From Paracoccus rhizosphaerae (GTDB lineage: Bacteria; Pseudomonadota; Alphaproteobacteria; Rhodobacterales; Rhodobacteraceae): a stretch of 64,000 nt of DNA. Position numbers and translations under genes: made by a program. Shown here one piece after another: positions 16,178 through 25,261 of the stretch. Within the stretch, counting starts at the first letter, position 1; each line of letters opens with the position of its first letter. The notes under the pieces were generated by a model that worked only from the letters and a program-made list of their open reading frames with translations, was not told where the DNA came from and searched no databases. The DNA is taken from NCBI RefSeq assembly GCF_026162645.1, contig NZ_JAOTBE010000003.1, positions 81,866 through 145,865 on the forward strand. Direction: 5' to 3'.

Positions 16178-17410
16178 ATGGCACAGCGCACCCTTCAGCA
16201 GAAGCTGGCGATCCTGTCGGACGCGGCGAAATACGACGCCTCCTGCGCATCCAGCGGGACCGACAGGCGCGATTCGCGCAGCGGCGGGATCGGCTCGGCA
16301 GGTGGCACCGGCATCTGCCACGCCTATACGCCCGACGGGCGCTGCATCAGCTTGCTGAAGATCCTGATGACGAATTTCTGCATCTATGACTGCGCCTATT
16401 GCATCAACCGGGTCAGCAGCAACGTCGAACGCGCGCGCTTTTCGCCCGAAGAGGTCGTCAGGCTGACGCTGGAATTTTATCGCCGCAACATGATCGAGGG
16501 GCTGTTCCTGTCGTCCGGCATCATCCGCAGCCCCGATCAGACGATGGGCGACATGGTCCGCATCGCGCGGATGCTGCGGGTGGACCATGGGTTCAAGGGC
16601 TATATCCACCTGAAGACCATTCCCGACGCCGCCCCCGACCTGGTGGCCGAGGCGGGGCTTTACGCCGACCGCCTGTCGGTGAACATCGAACTGCCGCAGG
16701 ACGCCAGCCTGCGCCACCTGGCACCGGAAAAGCGGCCCGAGACGATCCGCGCCGCCATGGCCGACGTACGCCTGAACCGCGAGGCCGCCAAGGAGCGCAG
16801 CCATACCGGAAAGCGCCCGCCACGGTTCGCGCCCGCCGGCCAGTCGACGCAGATGATCGTGGGGGCCGATGCGGCGACGGACCGCGACATCCTGAAGACC
16901 TCAGCCAATCTCTATTCTGGCTATCGGCTCAAGCGGGTTTATTATTCGGCTTTCAGCCCGATTCCGGACAGTTCCTCGGCCCTGCCGCTGATCAAGCCGC
17001 CGCTGATGCGGGAACATCGGCTTTATCAGGCCGACTGGCTGATGCGCTTCTACGGGTTTGAGGCGGACGAGATCGGCGCGGCGCATCCGTCTGGCAATCT
17101 CGACCTGGCAATCGACCCCAAGCTGGCTTGGGCCTTGGCGAACCGGGCGCAGTTCCCTGTGGACGTGACCCGCGCCACGCGCGAGATGCTGCTGCGCGTG
17201 CCGGGCTTCGGGACGAAGACTGTCGACCGGATCCTGGCGGCGCGGCGCAGTGGGGCGGTCCGCTATGGCGATCTGCTGCGCATGGGGGCGATCATGTCGA
17301 AGGCGCAGCCCTTCGTGACGCTGCCCGACTGGCGTCCGGGCGGGTTGACCGATAGCGACAGCCTGCGCGCCAGGTTCGCCCCCGCGCCAGAACAGCTGAG
17401 CCTGTTCTGA
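16178..17410 (+). CDS. Putative DNA modification/repair radical SAM protein (UdgX-associated)
   Basis: A 410-residue radical SAM protein. The cluster motif is C68-IYD-C72-AY-C75, of the CxxxCxxC type, and there is a C-terminal helix-hairpin-helix region (LLRVPGFGTKTVDRILAARRSG) expected to bind DNA. It matches the family annotated as putative DNA modification/repair radical SAM protein, normally encoded beside UdgX. Substrate and reaction are unknown. The ATG at 16178 follows the SOS box closely; an upstream in-frame ATG at 16019 would read through the operator and is rejected. The stop and the next gene's ATG are almost contiguous, so the pair forms an operon. Confidence 0.88.
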   Translation: MAQRTLQQKLAILSDAAKYDASCASSGTDRRDSRSGGIGSAGGTGICHAYTPDGRCISLLKILMTNFCIYDCAYCINRVSSNVERARFSPEEVVRLTLEFYRRNMIEGLFLSSGIIRSPDQTMGDMVRIARMLRVDHGFKGYIHLKTIPDAAPDLVAEAGLYADRLSVNIELPQDASLRHLAPEKRPETIRAAMADVRLNREAAKERSHTGKRPPRFAPAGQSTQMIVGADAATDRDILKTSANLYSGYRLKRVYYSAFSPIPDSSSALPLIKPPLMREHRLYQADWLMRFYGFEADEIGAAHPSGNLDLAIDPKLAWALANRAQFPVDVTRATREMLLRVPGFGTKTVDRILAARRSGAVRYGDLLRMGAIMSKAQPFVTLPDWRPGGLTDSDSLRARFAPAPEQLSLF

Positions 17411-18831
17411 TGATCCGGATTACGTTGCCGCGCTTTGGTCGTTTCGACGCTTGGCGCGATGCGGCCCGCGACCTGGCCCGCAGCCGGGTCCTACCCGAAA
17501 GCGTGGCCTGGGCAGACGCAGATACCCCCGCCGACCTGTTCGGGTCCCAGGCTGCGCCGCCGCCCGGCGATTATCCCGTCACCGCCACCAAGGATTTCCT
17601 GCAGCTGGCGCGGCAGGTCGCCAGCCACTCGGACGCTGAACGCTGGTCGCTGCTTTACGGGGCGCTGATGCGGGCGCAGACGGACCGCGCGTTCCTGTCG
17701 AACCCCGCCGACCCGATGCTGGACCGTCTGACCCGCATGGCCAAGTCCGTGCGCCGCGACATCCACAAGATGCACGCCTTTGTGCGCTTCCACGAACTGC
17801 CCTCGGACGGCCCACGCCGACGCTTCGGCGCCTGGTTCGAGCCGGAGCATCCGGTCCTCGAGGCTGCCACGCCCTTCTTCGCCAAGCGCTTCGCCGACAT
17901 GGACTGGGCCATCGCCACGCCCGAAGGTGTCGGCACCTTCACCGGAGGCGACATCACCTATGATCCGCCGGGCCCACGGCCAGACCTGCCTGACGATGCC
18001 AGCCATGAGCTGTGGCAGACCTATTTCGCCAACATCTTCAACCCCGCCCGCATCAAGACCGACGCCATGCGGTCCGAGATGCCGAGGAAATACTGGAAGA
18101 ACCTGCCCGAGACGCGGCTGATCCCCGAGATGCTGGCCGATGCGCCGCGCCGCGTGCAGGCCATGCGGGACGCCGGCGCGACCGAGGCCCCGGCCTTCGC
18201 CCCCCGCGTCACCGCCCGCATCCGCCAGCAGCCGGACGACACCGTGCCCGACAGCCTGGAACAGGCGGCGGCCCAGGCCGCCCGCTGCACGCGGTGCGAA
18301 CTGTGTCACGCGGCCACCCAGACCGTCTTCGGCCAGGGCGATCCTGGATCAGGCTTGATGATCGTGGGCGAGGTTCCGGGCGACCAGGAGGATCTGGCCG
18401 GCAAACCCTTCGTTGGCCCGGCGGGCCAGCTGCTGCGCCGGACGATGTCCGAGGTCGGGCTCGACCCCGGCCGCGCCTGGCTGACCAACGCGGTCAAGCA
18501 TTTCCGCTTCACGCCGCGCGGCAAGCGGCGAATCCACCAGACGCCCGACCGGTCCCATGTCGACCAGTGCCGCTGGTGGCTGGACCTGGAACGCAAGTTC
18601 GTCGCGCCCAGGCTGACGGTCGCCATGGGGGCGACAGCGGCTCTTGCACTGACCGGGAATCGCGCGGCCTTGACGCCTCGCCGCGGCGGGGTCGAGCCTG
18701 CCCGCGACGGCGGCCCGGTGCTGATCACCTGGCACCCCAGCCTGATCCTGCGCCTGCCGGATGACCGCGCCCCGGCGGCGCTGGCCGAACTGCGCGGCGA
18801 TCTGGCCCGCGCGGCCGAGATGGTCGCATGA
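17410..18831 (+). CDS. udgX: UdgX uracil-DNA binding protein fused to N-terminal DUF4130 domain
   Basis: A 473-residue fusion. The N-terminal half (about 1-250) is the DUF4130 domain that accompanies the radical SAM partner. The C-terminal half is a family-4-like uracil-DNA glycosylase with Cys ligands for a 4Fe-4S cluster (C293, C296, C299 and probably C387), motif GEVPGDQED (320-328), the UdgX-specific loop GKRRIHQ with H376, and WHPSLILR (H442). In UdgX the loop His attacks the deoxyribose and leaves the protein covalently bound to the abasic site. The usual Gln of GEQPGDQED is Val here. It lies in a SOS-controlled operon with the preceding gene. Confidence 0.9.
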   Translation: MIRITLPRFGRFDAWRDAARDLARSRVLPESVAWADADTPADLFGSQAAPPPGDYPVTATKDFLQLARQVASHSDAERWSLLYGALMRAQTDRAFLSNPADPMLDRLTRMAKSVRRDIHKMHAFVRFHELPSDGPRRRFGAWFEPEHPVLEAATPFFAKRFADMDWAIATPEGVGTFTGGDITYDPPGPRPDLPDDASHELWQTYFANIFNPARIKTDAMRSEMPRKYWKNLPETRLIPEMLADAPRRVQAMRDAGATEAPAFAPRVTARIRQQPDDTVPDSLEQAAAQAARCTRCELCHAATQTVFGQGDPGSGLMIVGEVPGDQEDLAGKPFVGPAGQLLRRTMSEVGLDPGRAWLTNAVKHFRFTPRGKRRIHQTPDRSHVDQCRWWLDLERKFVAPRLTVAMGATAALALTGNRAALTPRRGGVEPARDGGPVLITWHPSLILRLPDDRAPAALAELRGDLARAAEMVA

Positions 18832-19011
18832 CCTTCGATCCGTCTCCACTCCTGATGAATAAGGCAAGCGACCCGGCTGCGGCGCAAGCTGCAGGCGCTG
18901 CTGGTGAAGATTCATCCCTGACAACCCGAGCTTCGCCGAATCGCTGACGCGCGGTTCCGGCTGGCGTGATCAGCAACCTGCTCAGCCGGTGGCTGCGCGA
19001 AGGCCTTCGGC

Positions 19012-20235
19012 CTATAGCGGCCGGCCGGTCAGCAGGCGCGGCATCGGATCGACCGACAGCCCCGCCGCCTGGCGCATGAAGCCCCGCCGCAGGCCGGGGA
19101 TGCCCGTGACCAGCCCCATGCCCAGCCCGCGCATGGCCGAGATCAGGCCGTTGTCGGTCCCGAACATCCGGTTGACGCCATCCATTCCCAACGCCAGCGA
19201 AGTCGCATCGAAGCGCCGCCAACCCTGGTAGCGTTCCAGCACAAGCTCGCTGCCGATATCCTCGCCGCGCCGTGCGGCCTCGACCACGACCTCGGCCAGG
19301 GCCGCCACGTCGCGAAGGCCCAGGTTTAGGCCCTGGCCCGCAATCGGGTGGACGCCATGCGCGGCATCGCCCACCAGCGCCACGCGCGGCGCGGCATACC
19401 GTTCGGCCAGTGACAGGCTGAGCGGGTAGGTGAAGCGCGGTCCGGCCAGCGAGATGTCGCCCAGGAAGTCTCCGAAGCGGGGGCGCAGGACCGATAGGAA
19501 GCCGGCGTCATCCAGCGTGGCGATGGCGCGGGCATTGGCGTTTGTTTCCGACCAGACGACGCTGCTGCGATTTCCCGGCAGGGGCAGGATCGCCAGCGGG
19601 CCGGTGGACATGAAATACTGATGCGCGATGCCTTGGTGCGGCCGGGCATGGTCGATCGCCGCCACCAGCGCCGTCTGCCCATAATCCCACCCCTGCCGTC
19701 GGATACCGGCACGCGCCGCCACGCCGGACCGGCGACCGTCGGCGCCGACAAGCAGACGCGCCGTCAGGCTGCGCCCGTCCGACAAGGATACGGTCACCCC
19801 GGCCGGGCCCGCCGCCTGGTCGGTCACCGCGACGCCCGGCATGTGGGTGACCTTTCCCTCCATCGCCGCCAACAGCCCGCGATAGAGGAAGCGGTCCTCG
19901 AGCATATGGCCCACGGGGCCTTCCTCGGTCTCGGCGCTGTCGAAATGGAGGAAGAAGGGCGCGGCACCCTCACCGGGCTGGCCCTGCGACGCTTTCACCT
20001 GGCGGATCGGCTGGCTGTCCTCGGCCAGGCCGGACCACAACCCCAAGGCGCCCAGCAGTCGCACCGATGCCACCGCCAGCGCATAGGCGCGCCCGTCGAA
20101 GACATCGCCGGACCGTGCCGCCAGCGGGCGCGGGTCGACCACCGCAACCTGCAGGCCCGCCTGCGCCAGAGCCAGCGCCAAGGTCGGACCGTTGAGGCCG
20201 CCGCCGGCGATCAGGACGTCGAAATCGTGTTTCAT
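19012..20235 (-). CDS. UbiH/UbiF/Coq6-family FAD-dependent monooxygenase
   Basis: A 407-residue flavoprotein hydroxylase. The N-terminal dinucleotide motif is VLIAGGGLNGPTLALALAQAG, the middle motif LLVGADGRRSGVA, and the FAD-binding motif ALVGDAAHGVHPIAGQGLNLGLRD. Members hydroxylate the ubiquinone precursor ring; which ring position is not clear from sequence. The ATG at 20235 gives a standard N-terminus. The noncoding 180 bases after udgX (18832-19011) hold only a short palindrome near its stop. Confidence 0.88.
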   Translation of the reverse strand: MKHDFDVLIAGGGLNGPTLALALAQAGLQVAVVDPRPLAARSGDVFDGRAYALAVASVRLLGALGLWSGLAEDSQPIRQVKASQGQPGEGAAPFFLHFDSAETEEGPVGHMLEDRFLYRGLLAAMEGKVTHMPGVAVTDQAAGPAGVTVSLSDGRSLTARLLVGADGRRSGVAARAGIRRQGWDYGQTALVAAIDHARPHQGIAHQYFMSTGPLAILPLPGNRSSVVWSETNANARAIATLDDAGFLSVLRPRFGDFLGDISLAGPRFTYPLSLSLAERYAAPRVALVGDAAHGVHPIAGQGLNLGLRDVAALAEVVVEAARRGEDIGSELVLERYQGWRRFDATSLALGMDGVNRMFGTDNGLISAMRGLGMGLVTGIPGLRRGFMRQAAGLSVDPMPRLLTGRPL

Positions 20236-20260
20236 GCGGGGATCAATGCACGGGCGGGCG

Positions 20261-21130
20261 TCAATGGCAATGCGACGCAGGGTCCTCGGCCGCCAGAAGC
20301 GCGGCAAGGCCGGTGCGATAGTCCGGATAGCGCAGGCTGACGCCCAAGTCGCGCTTGATGCGGTCGTTCCGCACGCGTTTGCTGTCGCCATAGAAGGACC
20401 GCGCCATCGGTGACATCTGCGCCTGATCGAAGGGAACCGCCGGCGGGACGGGCAGGTCCAGCAGACGTGCGGCATGTTCGATGACGTCCTGCGGCGGGGC
20501 TGGGTCGTCGTCGCAGACGTTGTAGATCCCGACCGGTGCCGGCGACAGGATCGACGCCAGAAGAACCTGGGCGATGTCTTCGACATGGATGCGCGAAAAT
20601 ACCTGTCCCGGCTTGATGATCCGCCGCGCGGTCCCGTCGCGGACCTTCTGGAACGGCCCTCGGCCAGGGCCATAGATGCCGGCCAGCCGAAAGATGTGCA
20701 GCGGCAGGTCATGGGCGCGGGCCAGGGTTTGCCAGTCAGCCTCGGCCCTGATGCGGGCCTGGCCGCGCGGGCCGGACCCGTCCAGCACGCTGCCCTCGTC
20801 CACCCAGCCGCCCTGCCGATCGCCATAGACGCCAGTGGTTGACAGATAGCCGACCCAGGCGGGGCGGGCGCGCGCCAAGTCGTCGCGAAAGGCGGCCAGC
20901 ACCGGATCTCCGCCCTCGGCCGGCGCGGTCGAGACCAGGATCGCGTCGGCCCGCGCGATCGCGGCGCGCACCTCGTCCTCCTGTCCCGGCCATCGGAGGG
21001 GATGGGCGCCGGCTGCGGCCACGCGGTCCGGGTCGCCACGCGTGGTGCCGGTGACGCGCCAGCCCCGTGCCGTCAGCAGGGGCGTCAGATAGCCGGCCGA
21101 ATAGCCGTGACCGAAGACGAGCAATTCCAT
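20261..21130 (-). CDS. NAD-dependent epimerase/dehydratase-type SDR protein
   Basis: A 289-residue extended SDR family protein. The Rossmann start is LLVFGHGYSAGYLTPLLTARG, an atypical GxGxxAG variant. The catalytic-site region YLSTTGVYGDRQGGWVDE carries the Tyr, and FSRIHVEDIAQVLLASI follows downstream. It resembles YeeZ-like SDRs of unknown function. The ATG at 21130 is chosen over one at 21208, whose extension is Gly/Arg-rich. It is just upstream of the FAD monooxygenase on the same strand (25 bases apart), so the two are probably cotranscribed. Confidence 0.82.
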   Translation of the reverse strand: MELLVFGHGYSAGYLTPLLTARGWRVTGTTRGDPDRVAAAGAHPLRWPGQEDEVRAAIARADAILVSTAPAEGGDPVLAAFRDDLARARPAWVGYLSTTGVYGDRQGGWVDEGSVLDGSGPRGQARIRAEADWQTLARAHDLPLHIFRLAGIYGPGRGPFQKVRDGTARRIIKPGQVFSRIHVEDIAQVLLASILSPAPVGIYNVCDDDPAPPQDVIEHAARLLDLPVPPAVPFDQAQMSPMARSFYGDSKRVRNDRIKRDLGVSLRYPDYRTGLAALLAAEDPASHCH

Positions 21131-21227
21131 GGCGGCACCGTAACGGCCCCCGCGTCCGGGCGCCAGACGCTTGCCTGCGCTGCCGCCTGCTGGCAGGGTC
21201 TGTGCCATGCAGCAAGGACATGACCAG

Positions 21228-22709
21228 ATGACGGATTGCCGTTTCCTGCCGGTCGAGACTCCGCCGGCCCTCGACCGCCGCGATTATGCCGACGCCACCG
21301 AAGCCGTGGCACGACTGCGCGCCCTCTATGACCAGGCGACGGGCTTCCTGCTGGAAAATTTCACGCGCGTCCTGCATGGCGCGGCACCCCAGGCGCGGTA
21401 CCGGGCGTTCTATCCCGACATCCGGCTGATCATCCCCACGCATGGCAAGGTCGACAGCCGCCTGTCCTTCGGCCATGTCGTGGCGCCTGGCGTCTATTCT
21501 GCGACCATCACCCGGCCGGACCTGTTCCAGAACTATCTGACCGAGCAGGTCGGCTTGCTGATGAGGAACCACGGGGTTTCGGTGTCGGTCGGCGTCAGCG
21601 ACACCCCGATGCCGGTGCATTTCGCCGTGGCCGCGCAGAGCGACCTGGCCGTGCCGCAAGAGGGCGTGCTGGATTTCAGCCTGCGCGACGTCTTCGACGT
21701 GCCCGACCTGAACACCATGAACGACGACATCGTGAACGGCGTCGCAGGGCCGATGCCAGACGGCAGCCAGCATCTGGCCGCCTTCACCGCGCAGCGCATC
21801 GACTATTCGCTGGCGCGGCTGGCCCATTACACCGCCACCGCGGCCGAGCATTTCCAGAATTTCGTGCTGTTCACCAACTATCAGTTCTATGTCGACGAAT
21901 TCGAGGCCTTCGCCCGCCGCGTCCTGGCCGAGCCCGACCTGGGCTATACCGAGTTCGTGGCGCCGGGGAACCAGGTCATCCACGGGCCGCAGGACAGCAT
22001 CGATGTGCTGTCGAAGATGCCGCAGATGCCGGCCTATCACCTCAAGCGGGCGAACGGGCAGGGCATCACACTGGTCAATATCGGTGTGGGGCCGTCGAAC
22101 GCCAAGACGGCGACCGACCACATCGCGGTTCTGCGCCCGCATGCCTGGCTGATGGTCGGCCATTGCGCGGGGCTGAGAAACAGCCAGTCATTGGGAGATT
22201 TCGTGCTGGCCCATGCCTATCTGCGCGAGGATCACGTCCTGGACGACGACCTGCCGGTCTGGGTGCCGATTCCTGCGTTGGCCGAGGTGCAGGTAGCCTT
22301 GCAGGAGGCCGTGGCCGAGGTGACCCGGCTGGACGGGTACGAGCTGAAGCGCATCATGCGAACGGGCACCGTCGCCACCATCGACAACCGCAACTGGGAG
22401 TTGCGCGACCAGTCAGGCCCCGTCCACCGCCTGTCTCTGTCCCGCGCTGTGGCGCTGGATATGGAAAGCGCGACCATCGCCGCCAACGGTTTCCGCTTCC
22501 GGGTGCCATACGGCACGCTTCTCTGCGTCAGCGACAAGCCGCTGCACGGTGAATTGAAGCTGCCGGGGATGGCCACGGACTTCTATCGCACCCAGGTCGC
22601 CAACCACCTGCTGATCGGCATCCGGGCGATGGAGAAGCTGCGCGACATGCCGCTCGAACGCATCCATTCGCGCAAGCTGCGGTCATTCAGCGAGACGGCC
22701 TTCCTGTGA
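21228..22709 (+). CDS. amn: AMP nucleosidase
   Basis: A 493-residue cytoplasmic enzyme that splits AMP into adenine and ribose 5-phosphate. It matches the Amn layout: an N-terminal AMP-nucleosidase-specific domain (RDYADATEAVARLRALYDQ) and a C-terminal nucleoside phosphorylase-like domain with VNIGVGPSNAKTATDHIAVLRPHAWLMVGHCAGLR and DMESATIAANGFRFRVPYGTLLCVSDKPLHG. The start at 21228 is preferred because AAGGA lies about 9 bases upstream; another in-frame ATG at 21207 is possible. It lies divergent from the SDR gene. Confidence 0.92.
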   Translation: MTDCRFLPVETPPALDRRDYADATEAVARLRALYDQATGFLLENFTRVLHGAAPQARYRAFYPDIRLIIPTHGKVDSRLSFGHVVAPGVYSATITRPDLFQNYLTEQVGLLMRNHGVSVSVGVSDTPMPVHFAVAAQSDLAVPQEGVLDFSLRDVFDVPDLNTMNDDIVNGVAGPMPDGSQHLAAFTAQRIDYSLARLAHYTATAAEHFQNFVLFTNYQFYVDEFEAFARRVLAEPDLGYTEFVAPGNQVIHGPQDSIDVLSKMPQMPAYHLKRANGQGITLVNIGVGPSNAKTATDHIAVLRPHAWLMVGHCAGLRNSQSLGDFVLAHAYLREDHVLDDDLPVWVPIPALAEVQVALQEAVAEVTRLDGYELKRIMRTGTVATIDNRNWELRDQSGPVHRLSLSRAVALDMESATIAANGFRFRVPYGTLLCVSDKPLHGELKLPGMATDFYRTQVANHLLIGIRAMEKLRDMPLERIHSRKLRSFSETAFL

Positions 22710-22856
22710 TGCGGCTTTGAATCCCCAGCAAACGCAGGTTTTCGCGCTAAAGCCGAAAAAGGCTTGATCTGCCCGTCAAAACCGTGTGTAGCAGGCGATA
22801 TGCCGCAAAAGGCGCAATTTGTGGGCCCGGTGGAACAGGGCAAGAGGAGACAGACC

Positions 22857-23156
22857 ATGGCTACGGCTTCTGCCAAACCGATGACCAAGACCCAGCTGGT
22901 GGCGACCCTCGCCGAGGAAATGGGCTCGGACAAGAAAACCGCGACGGCGGCTCTGGACGCGATCACCGCCATCGTCACGCGCGAAGTCGCCGGTGGCGGC
23001 GCCGTGACCCTGCCGGGCATCGGCAAGGTCGCCTGCCGCGCCCGCCCCGAGCGTCAGGTCCGCAACCCGCAGACCCAGGAAATGATGACCAAGGCCGCCG
23101 ACAAGCAGGTGAAGGTCACGATCGCCAAGGCCCTGAAGGACAGCGTCAACAGCTGA
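22857..23156 (+). CDS. HU-family DNA-binding protein
   Basis: A 99-residue bacterial histone-like protein. Visible family features: MTKTQLVATLAEEMGSDKKTATAALDAI at the N-terminal dimerisation helices and VTLPGIGKVACRARPERQVRNPQTQ in the beta-arm region that wraps DNA. It binds DNA without strict specificity and shapes the nucleoid. The ATG at 22857 has a strong AGAGGAGA site. A hairpin terminator follows at 23181. The 147-base upstream gap is noncoding and likely holds its promoter. Confidence 0.9.
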   Translation: MATASAKPMTKTQLVATLAEEMGSDKKTATAALDAITAIVTREVAGGGAVTLPGIGKVACRARPERQVRNPQTQEMMTKAADKQVKVTIAKALKDSVNS

Positions 23157-23180
23157 TCCTGCCGGTATCCGGACATGATG

Positions 23181-23214
23181 GGGGTCGTGCCTGCGGGCGC
23201 GGCCCCTTTGCTTT
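23181..23214 (+). terminator. Rho-independent terminator of the HU gene
   Basis: An 11-bp stem (GGGGTCGTGCC with GGCGCGGCCCC, two G-U pairs) with a TGCG loop, followed by TTTGCTTT, 24 bases past the HU stop. Confidence 0.75.
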
Positions 23215-23279
23215 GCGGCTTCACGCGGGCGTGACGGTCTGCTAGCCGTCTTGCATCACCTGCAAGAAAGGCCCGCCAC

Positions 23280-24173
23280 ATGGACATTCGTGCGATCCTG
23301 ATGGGATTGGGCTTTGCGGTGATGTGGGCCTCGGCCTTCACCTCGACCCGGATGATCGTGACCGAGGCGCCGCCCCTGATGTCGCTGGCGCTGCGCTTTG
23401 CGCTGTCGGGCGTGGCGGGGGTGCTGATCGCGCTGATGATGGGCCAGACCTGGCGCGGGCTGACGCGCGGCCAGTGGCGGGCCGTGGTCGTGCTGGGGCT
23501 TTGCCAGAACGCCCTTTATCTGGGGCTGAACTGGACGGCGATGCAGTGGATCGAGGCCGGTCTGGCGTCCATCATCGCCGCGACCATGCCGCTGATGGTC
23601 GCCTTCCTCGGCTGGACGCTGATGGGGGAACGCCTGCGCCGCATGGGCGTCGCGGGCCTGTTCCTAGGCGTGCTCGGGGTCGGGATCATCATGGGCGCGC
23701 GGCTGCAGGGCGGCAGCGACCTCACCGGGATCGCCATGTGCTTTGCCGCGGCTCTGGCCCTGGCCGTCGCTACGCTGACCGTGCGCGGCGCCAGTTCGGG
23801 CGGCAACGTCATGATGGTCGTGGGCCTGCAGATGCTGGTGGGCTCGCTGACCCTGGGCCTGATCGCCCCGTGGTTCGAGACCTGGGACGTCACCTACAGC
23901 CCGCGCCTGGTCTGGGCGTTCCTCTATACCGTGATCGTGCCGGGGCTGGCGGCGACCTGGGTCTGGTTCCTGCTGGTCGGCCGCATCGGGGCGGTCCGTG
24001 CGGCGACGTTCCACTTCCTGACGCCGTTCTTCGGGGTGGCAGTCGCGGCCCTTCTTCTGGGCGAAGATCTGGGGGCGGGCGATGTGATCGGCGTCGCGAT
24101 CATCATGATCGGCATCCTGGCGGTGCAGCTGTCCAAGGCGCCGCTTCCGGTCAAACGTCCACCGCCCAGCTGA
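23280..24173 (+). CDS. EamA/DMT-family transporter
   Basis: A 297-residue inner-membrane protein with about ten hydrophobic segments and two EamA repeats (GLGFAVMWASAFTSTRMIV at the start; WVWFLLVGRIGAVRAATFHFLTPFFGVAVAALLLGE in the second repeat). Such proteins export small metabolites; the substrate is not deducible. A GAAAGG site precedes the ATG. It lies between HU and the ligase operon and appears to be a single-gene unit. Confidence 0.85.
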   Translation: MDIRAILMGLGFAVMWASAFTSTRMIVTEAPPLMSLALRFALSGVAGVLIALMMGQTWRGLTRGQWRAVVVLGLCQNALYLGLNWTAMQWIEAGLASIIAATMPLMVAFLGWTLMGERLRRMGVAGLFLGVLGVGIIMGARLQGGSDLTGIAMCFAAALALAVATLTVRGASSGGNVMMVVGLQMLVGSLTLGLIAPWFETWDVTYSPRLVWAFLYTVIVPGLAATWVWFLLVGRIGAVRAATFHFLTPFFGVAVAALLLGEDLGAGDVIGVAIIMIGILAVQLSKAPLPVKRPPPS

Positions 24174-24268
24174 GGTGGATCCAGCGCGCGCGCTGCCGCG
24201 TTGGTCGTGAAGGGTCCGCGACGCTTTGCCGTCGTTGATTTTCACGAAATGTTCGCCATCTTGGTTTC

Positions 24269-25261
24269 ATGCGCGCCGACCAGATCCTTCACCCGACCGA
24301 GGCTGGACTTTACTGCCCGCCCGGAGATTTTCACATCGACCCGGTCCGCCCGGTCCCCCGCGCGCTGATCACGCATGGGCATGGCGATCATGCCCGTGCG
24401 GGCCATGGCGCGGTCATGGCCACGCAGCAAACGCTGGACATCATGGCCATCCGCTATGGCGAGGATTTCACCCGGACCCGTCAGGCCGCTGATGGCGTGA
24501 CCCGGGTCGGGAACGTCGAGGTCAGTTTCCACCCCGCCGGGCACATCCTGGGATCGGCACAGATCGCGATCACGCCCGACAAGGGGCCGAAGATCGTCGT
24601 GTCCGGCGACTATTGTCGTGCGCCGAACCCCGTCTGCGCGTCCTATGAACCCGTGCCCTGCGACATCTTCGTGACCGAGGCGACCTTCGGCCTGCCGGTG
24701 TTCCGCCACCCCGACCCGCTGGCCGAAATGACGCGCCTCATCGCCAGCATGGCCGAGTTTCCAGAACGGCCACACCTGATCGGCGCCTATGCCCTGGGCA
24801 AGGCGCAACGTGTCATTGCGCTGGCGCGGCAGGCGGGCATCGATGGGCCGATCGCCATTCACGGCGCGCTGCAGCGGCTGTGCGATTTTCACGTGGAACA
24901 GGGGATCGACCTCGGCCCGTTGGTTCCCGCCACGGCCAAGGAGGTGGACGCGCAATTGGTCATCGCGCCGCCCTCGGCCTTCGCCAGCGCCTGGGTGCAG
25001 CGGTTCCAGGACCCGGTGATCGGCTTTGCCTCGGGGTGGATGGCCGTCCGCGCCCGCGCCCGACAGCGCGGGGTCGAGCTGCCGCTGGTCATCAGCGATC
25101 ATGTGGACTGGCCGCAGGTGACCCAAACTATTCGCGAACTGTCCCCCGACGAGGTCTGGATCACCCACGGGACCGAGGATGGCTTGATGCGCTGGTGCGA
25201 GATGGAGGGCTTTGCCGCCCGCCCCCTGCGCCTTGTCGGCTACGAGGACGAGCCCGAATGA
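24269..25261 (+). CDS. Ligase-associated DNA exonuclease (metallo-beta-lactamase/beta-CASP type)
   Basis: A 330-residue nuclease of the metallo-beta-lactamase fold. The zinc motif ALITHGHGDHARAGH is near residues 33-46; the other features are GHILGSAQI and VVSGDYCR, plus the C-terminal ELSPDEVWITHGTEDGLMRW. It is the Exo component of the four-gene ligase-associated repair module (exonuclease, ligase, DEXH helicase, phosphoesterase). The next gene's ATG overlaps its stop (ATGA). An SOS box like that at 16150 was sought in the 95-base upstream gap and not found. Confidence 0.92.
   Translation: MRADQILHPTEAGLYCPPGDFHIDPVRPVPRALITHGHGDHARAGHGAVMATQQTLDIMAIRYGEDFTRTRQAADGVTRVGNVEVSFHPAGHILGSAQIAITPDKGPKIVVSGDYCRAPNPVCASYEPVPCDIFVTEATFGLPVFRHPDPLAEMTRLIASMAEFPERPHLIGAYALGKAQRVIALARQAGIDGPIAIHGALQRLCDFHVEQGIDLGPLVPATAKEVDAQLVIAPPSAFASAWVQRFQDPVIGFASGWMAVRARARQRGVELPLVISDHVDWPQVTQTIRELSPDEVWITHGTEDGLMRWCEMEGFAARPLRLVGYEDEPE

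Noticed and set aside
18832..19011. Possible small gene between udgX and the monooxygenase
   Set aside because: No frame with a start, ribosome site and protein-like composition; only a short palindrome CGAAGGCCTTCG near 19000.
24174..24268. Possible SOS box before the ligase operon
   Set aside because: GTTC near 24250 is followed by GTTT after nine bases, so neither spacing nor sequence fits GTTC-N7-GTTC.
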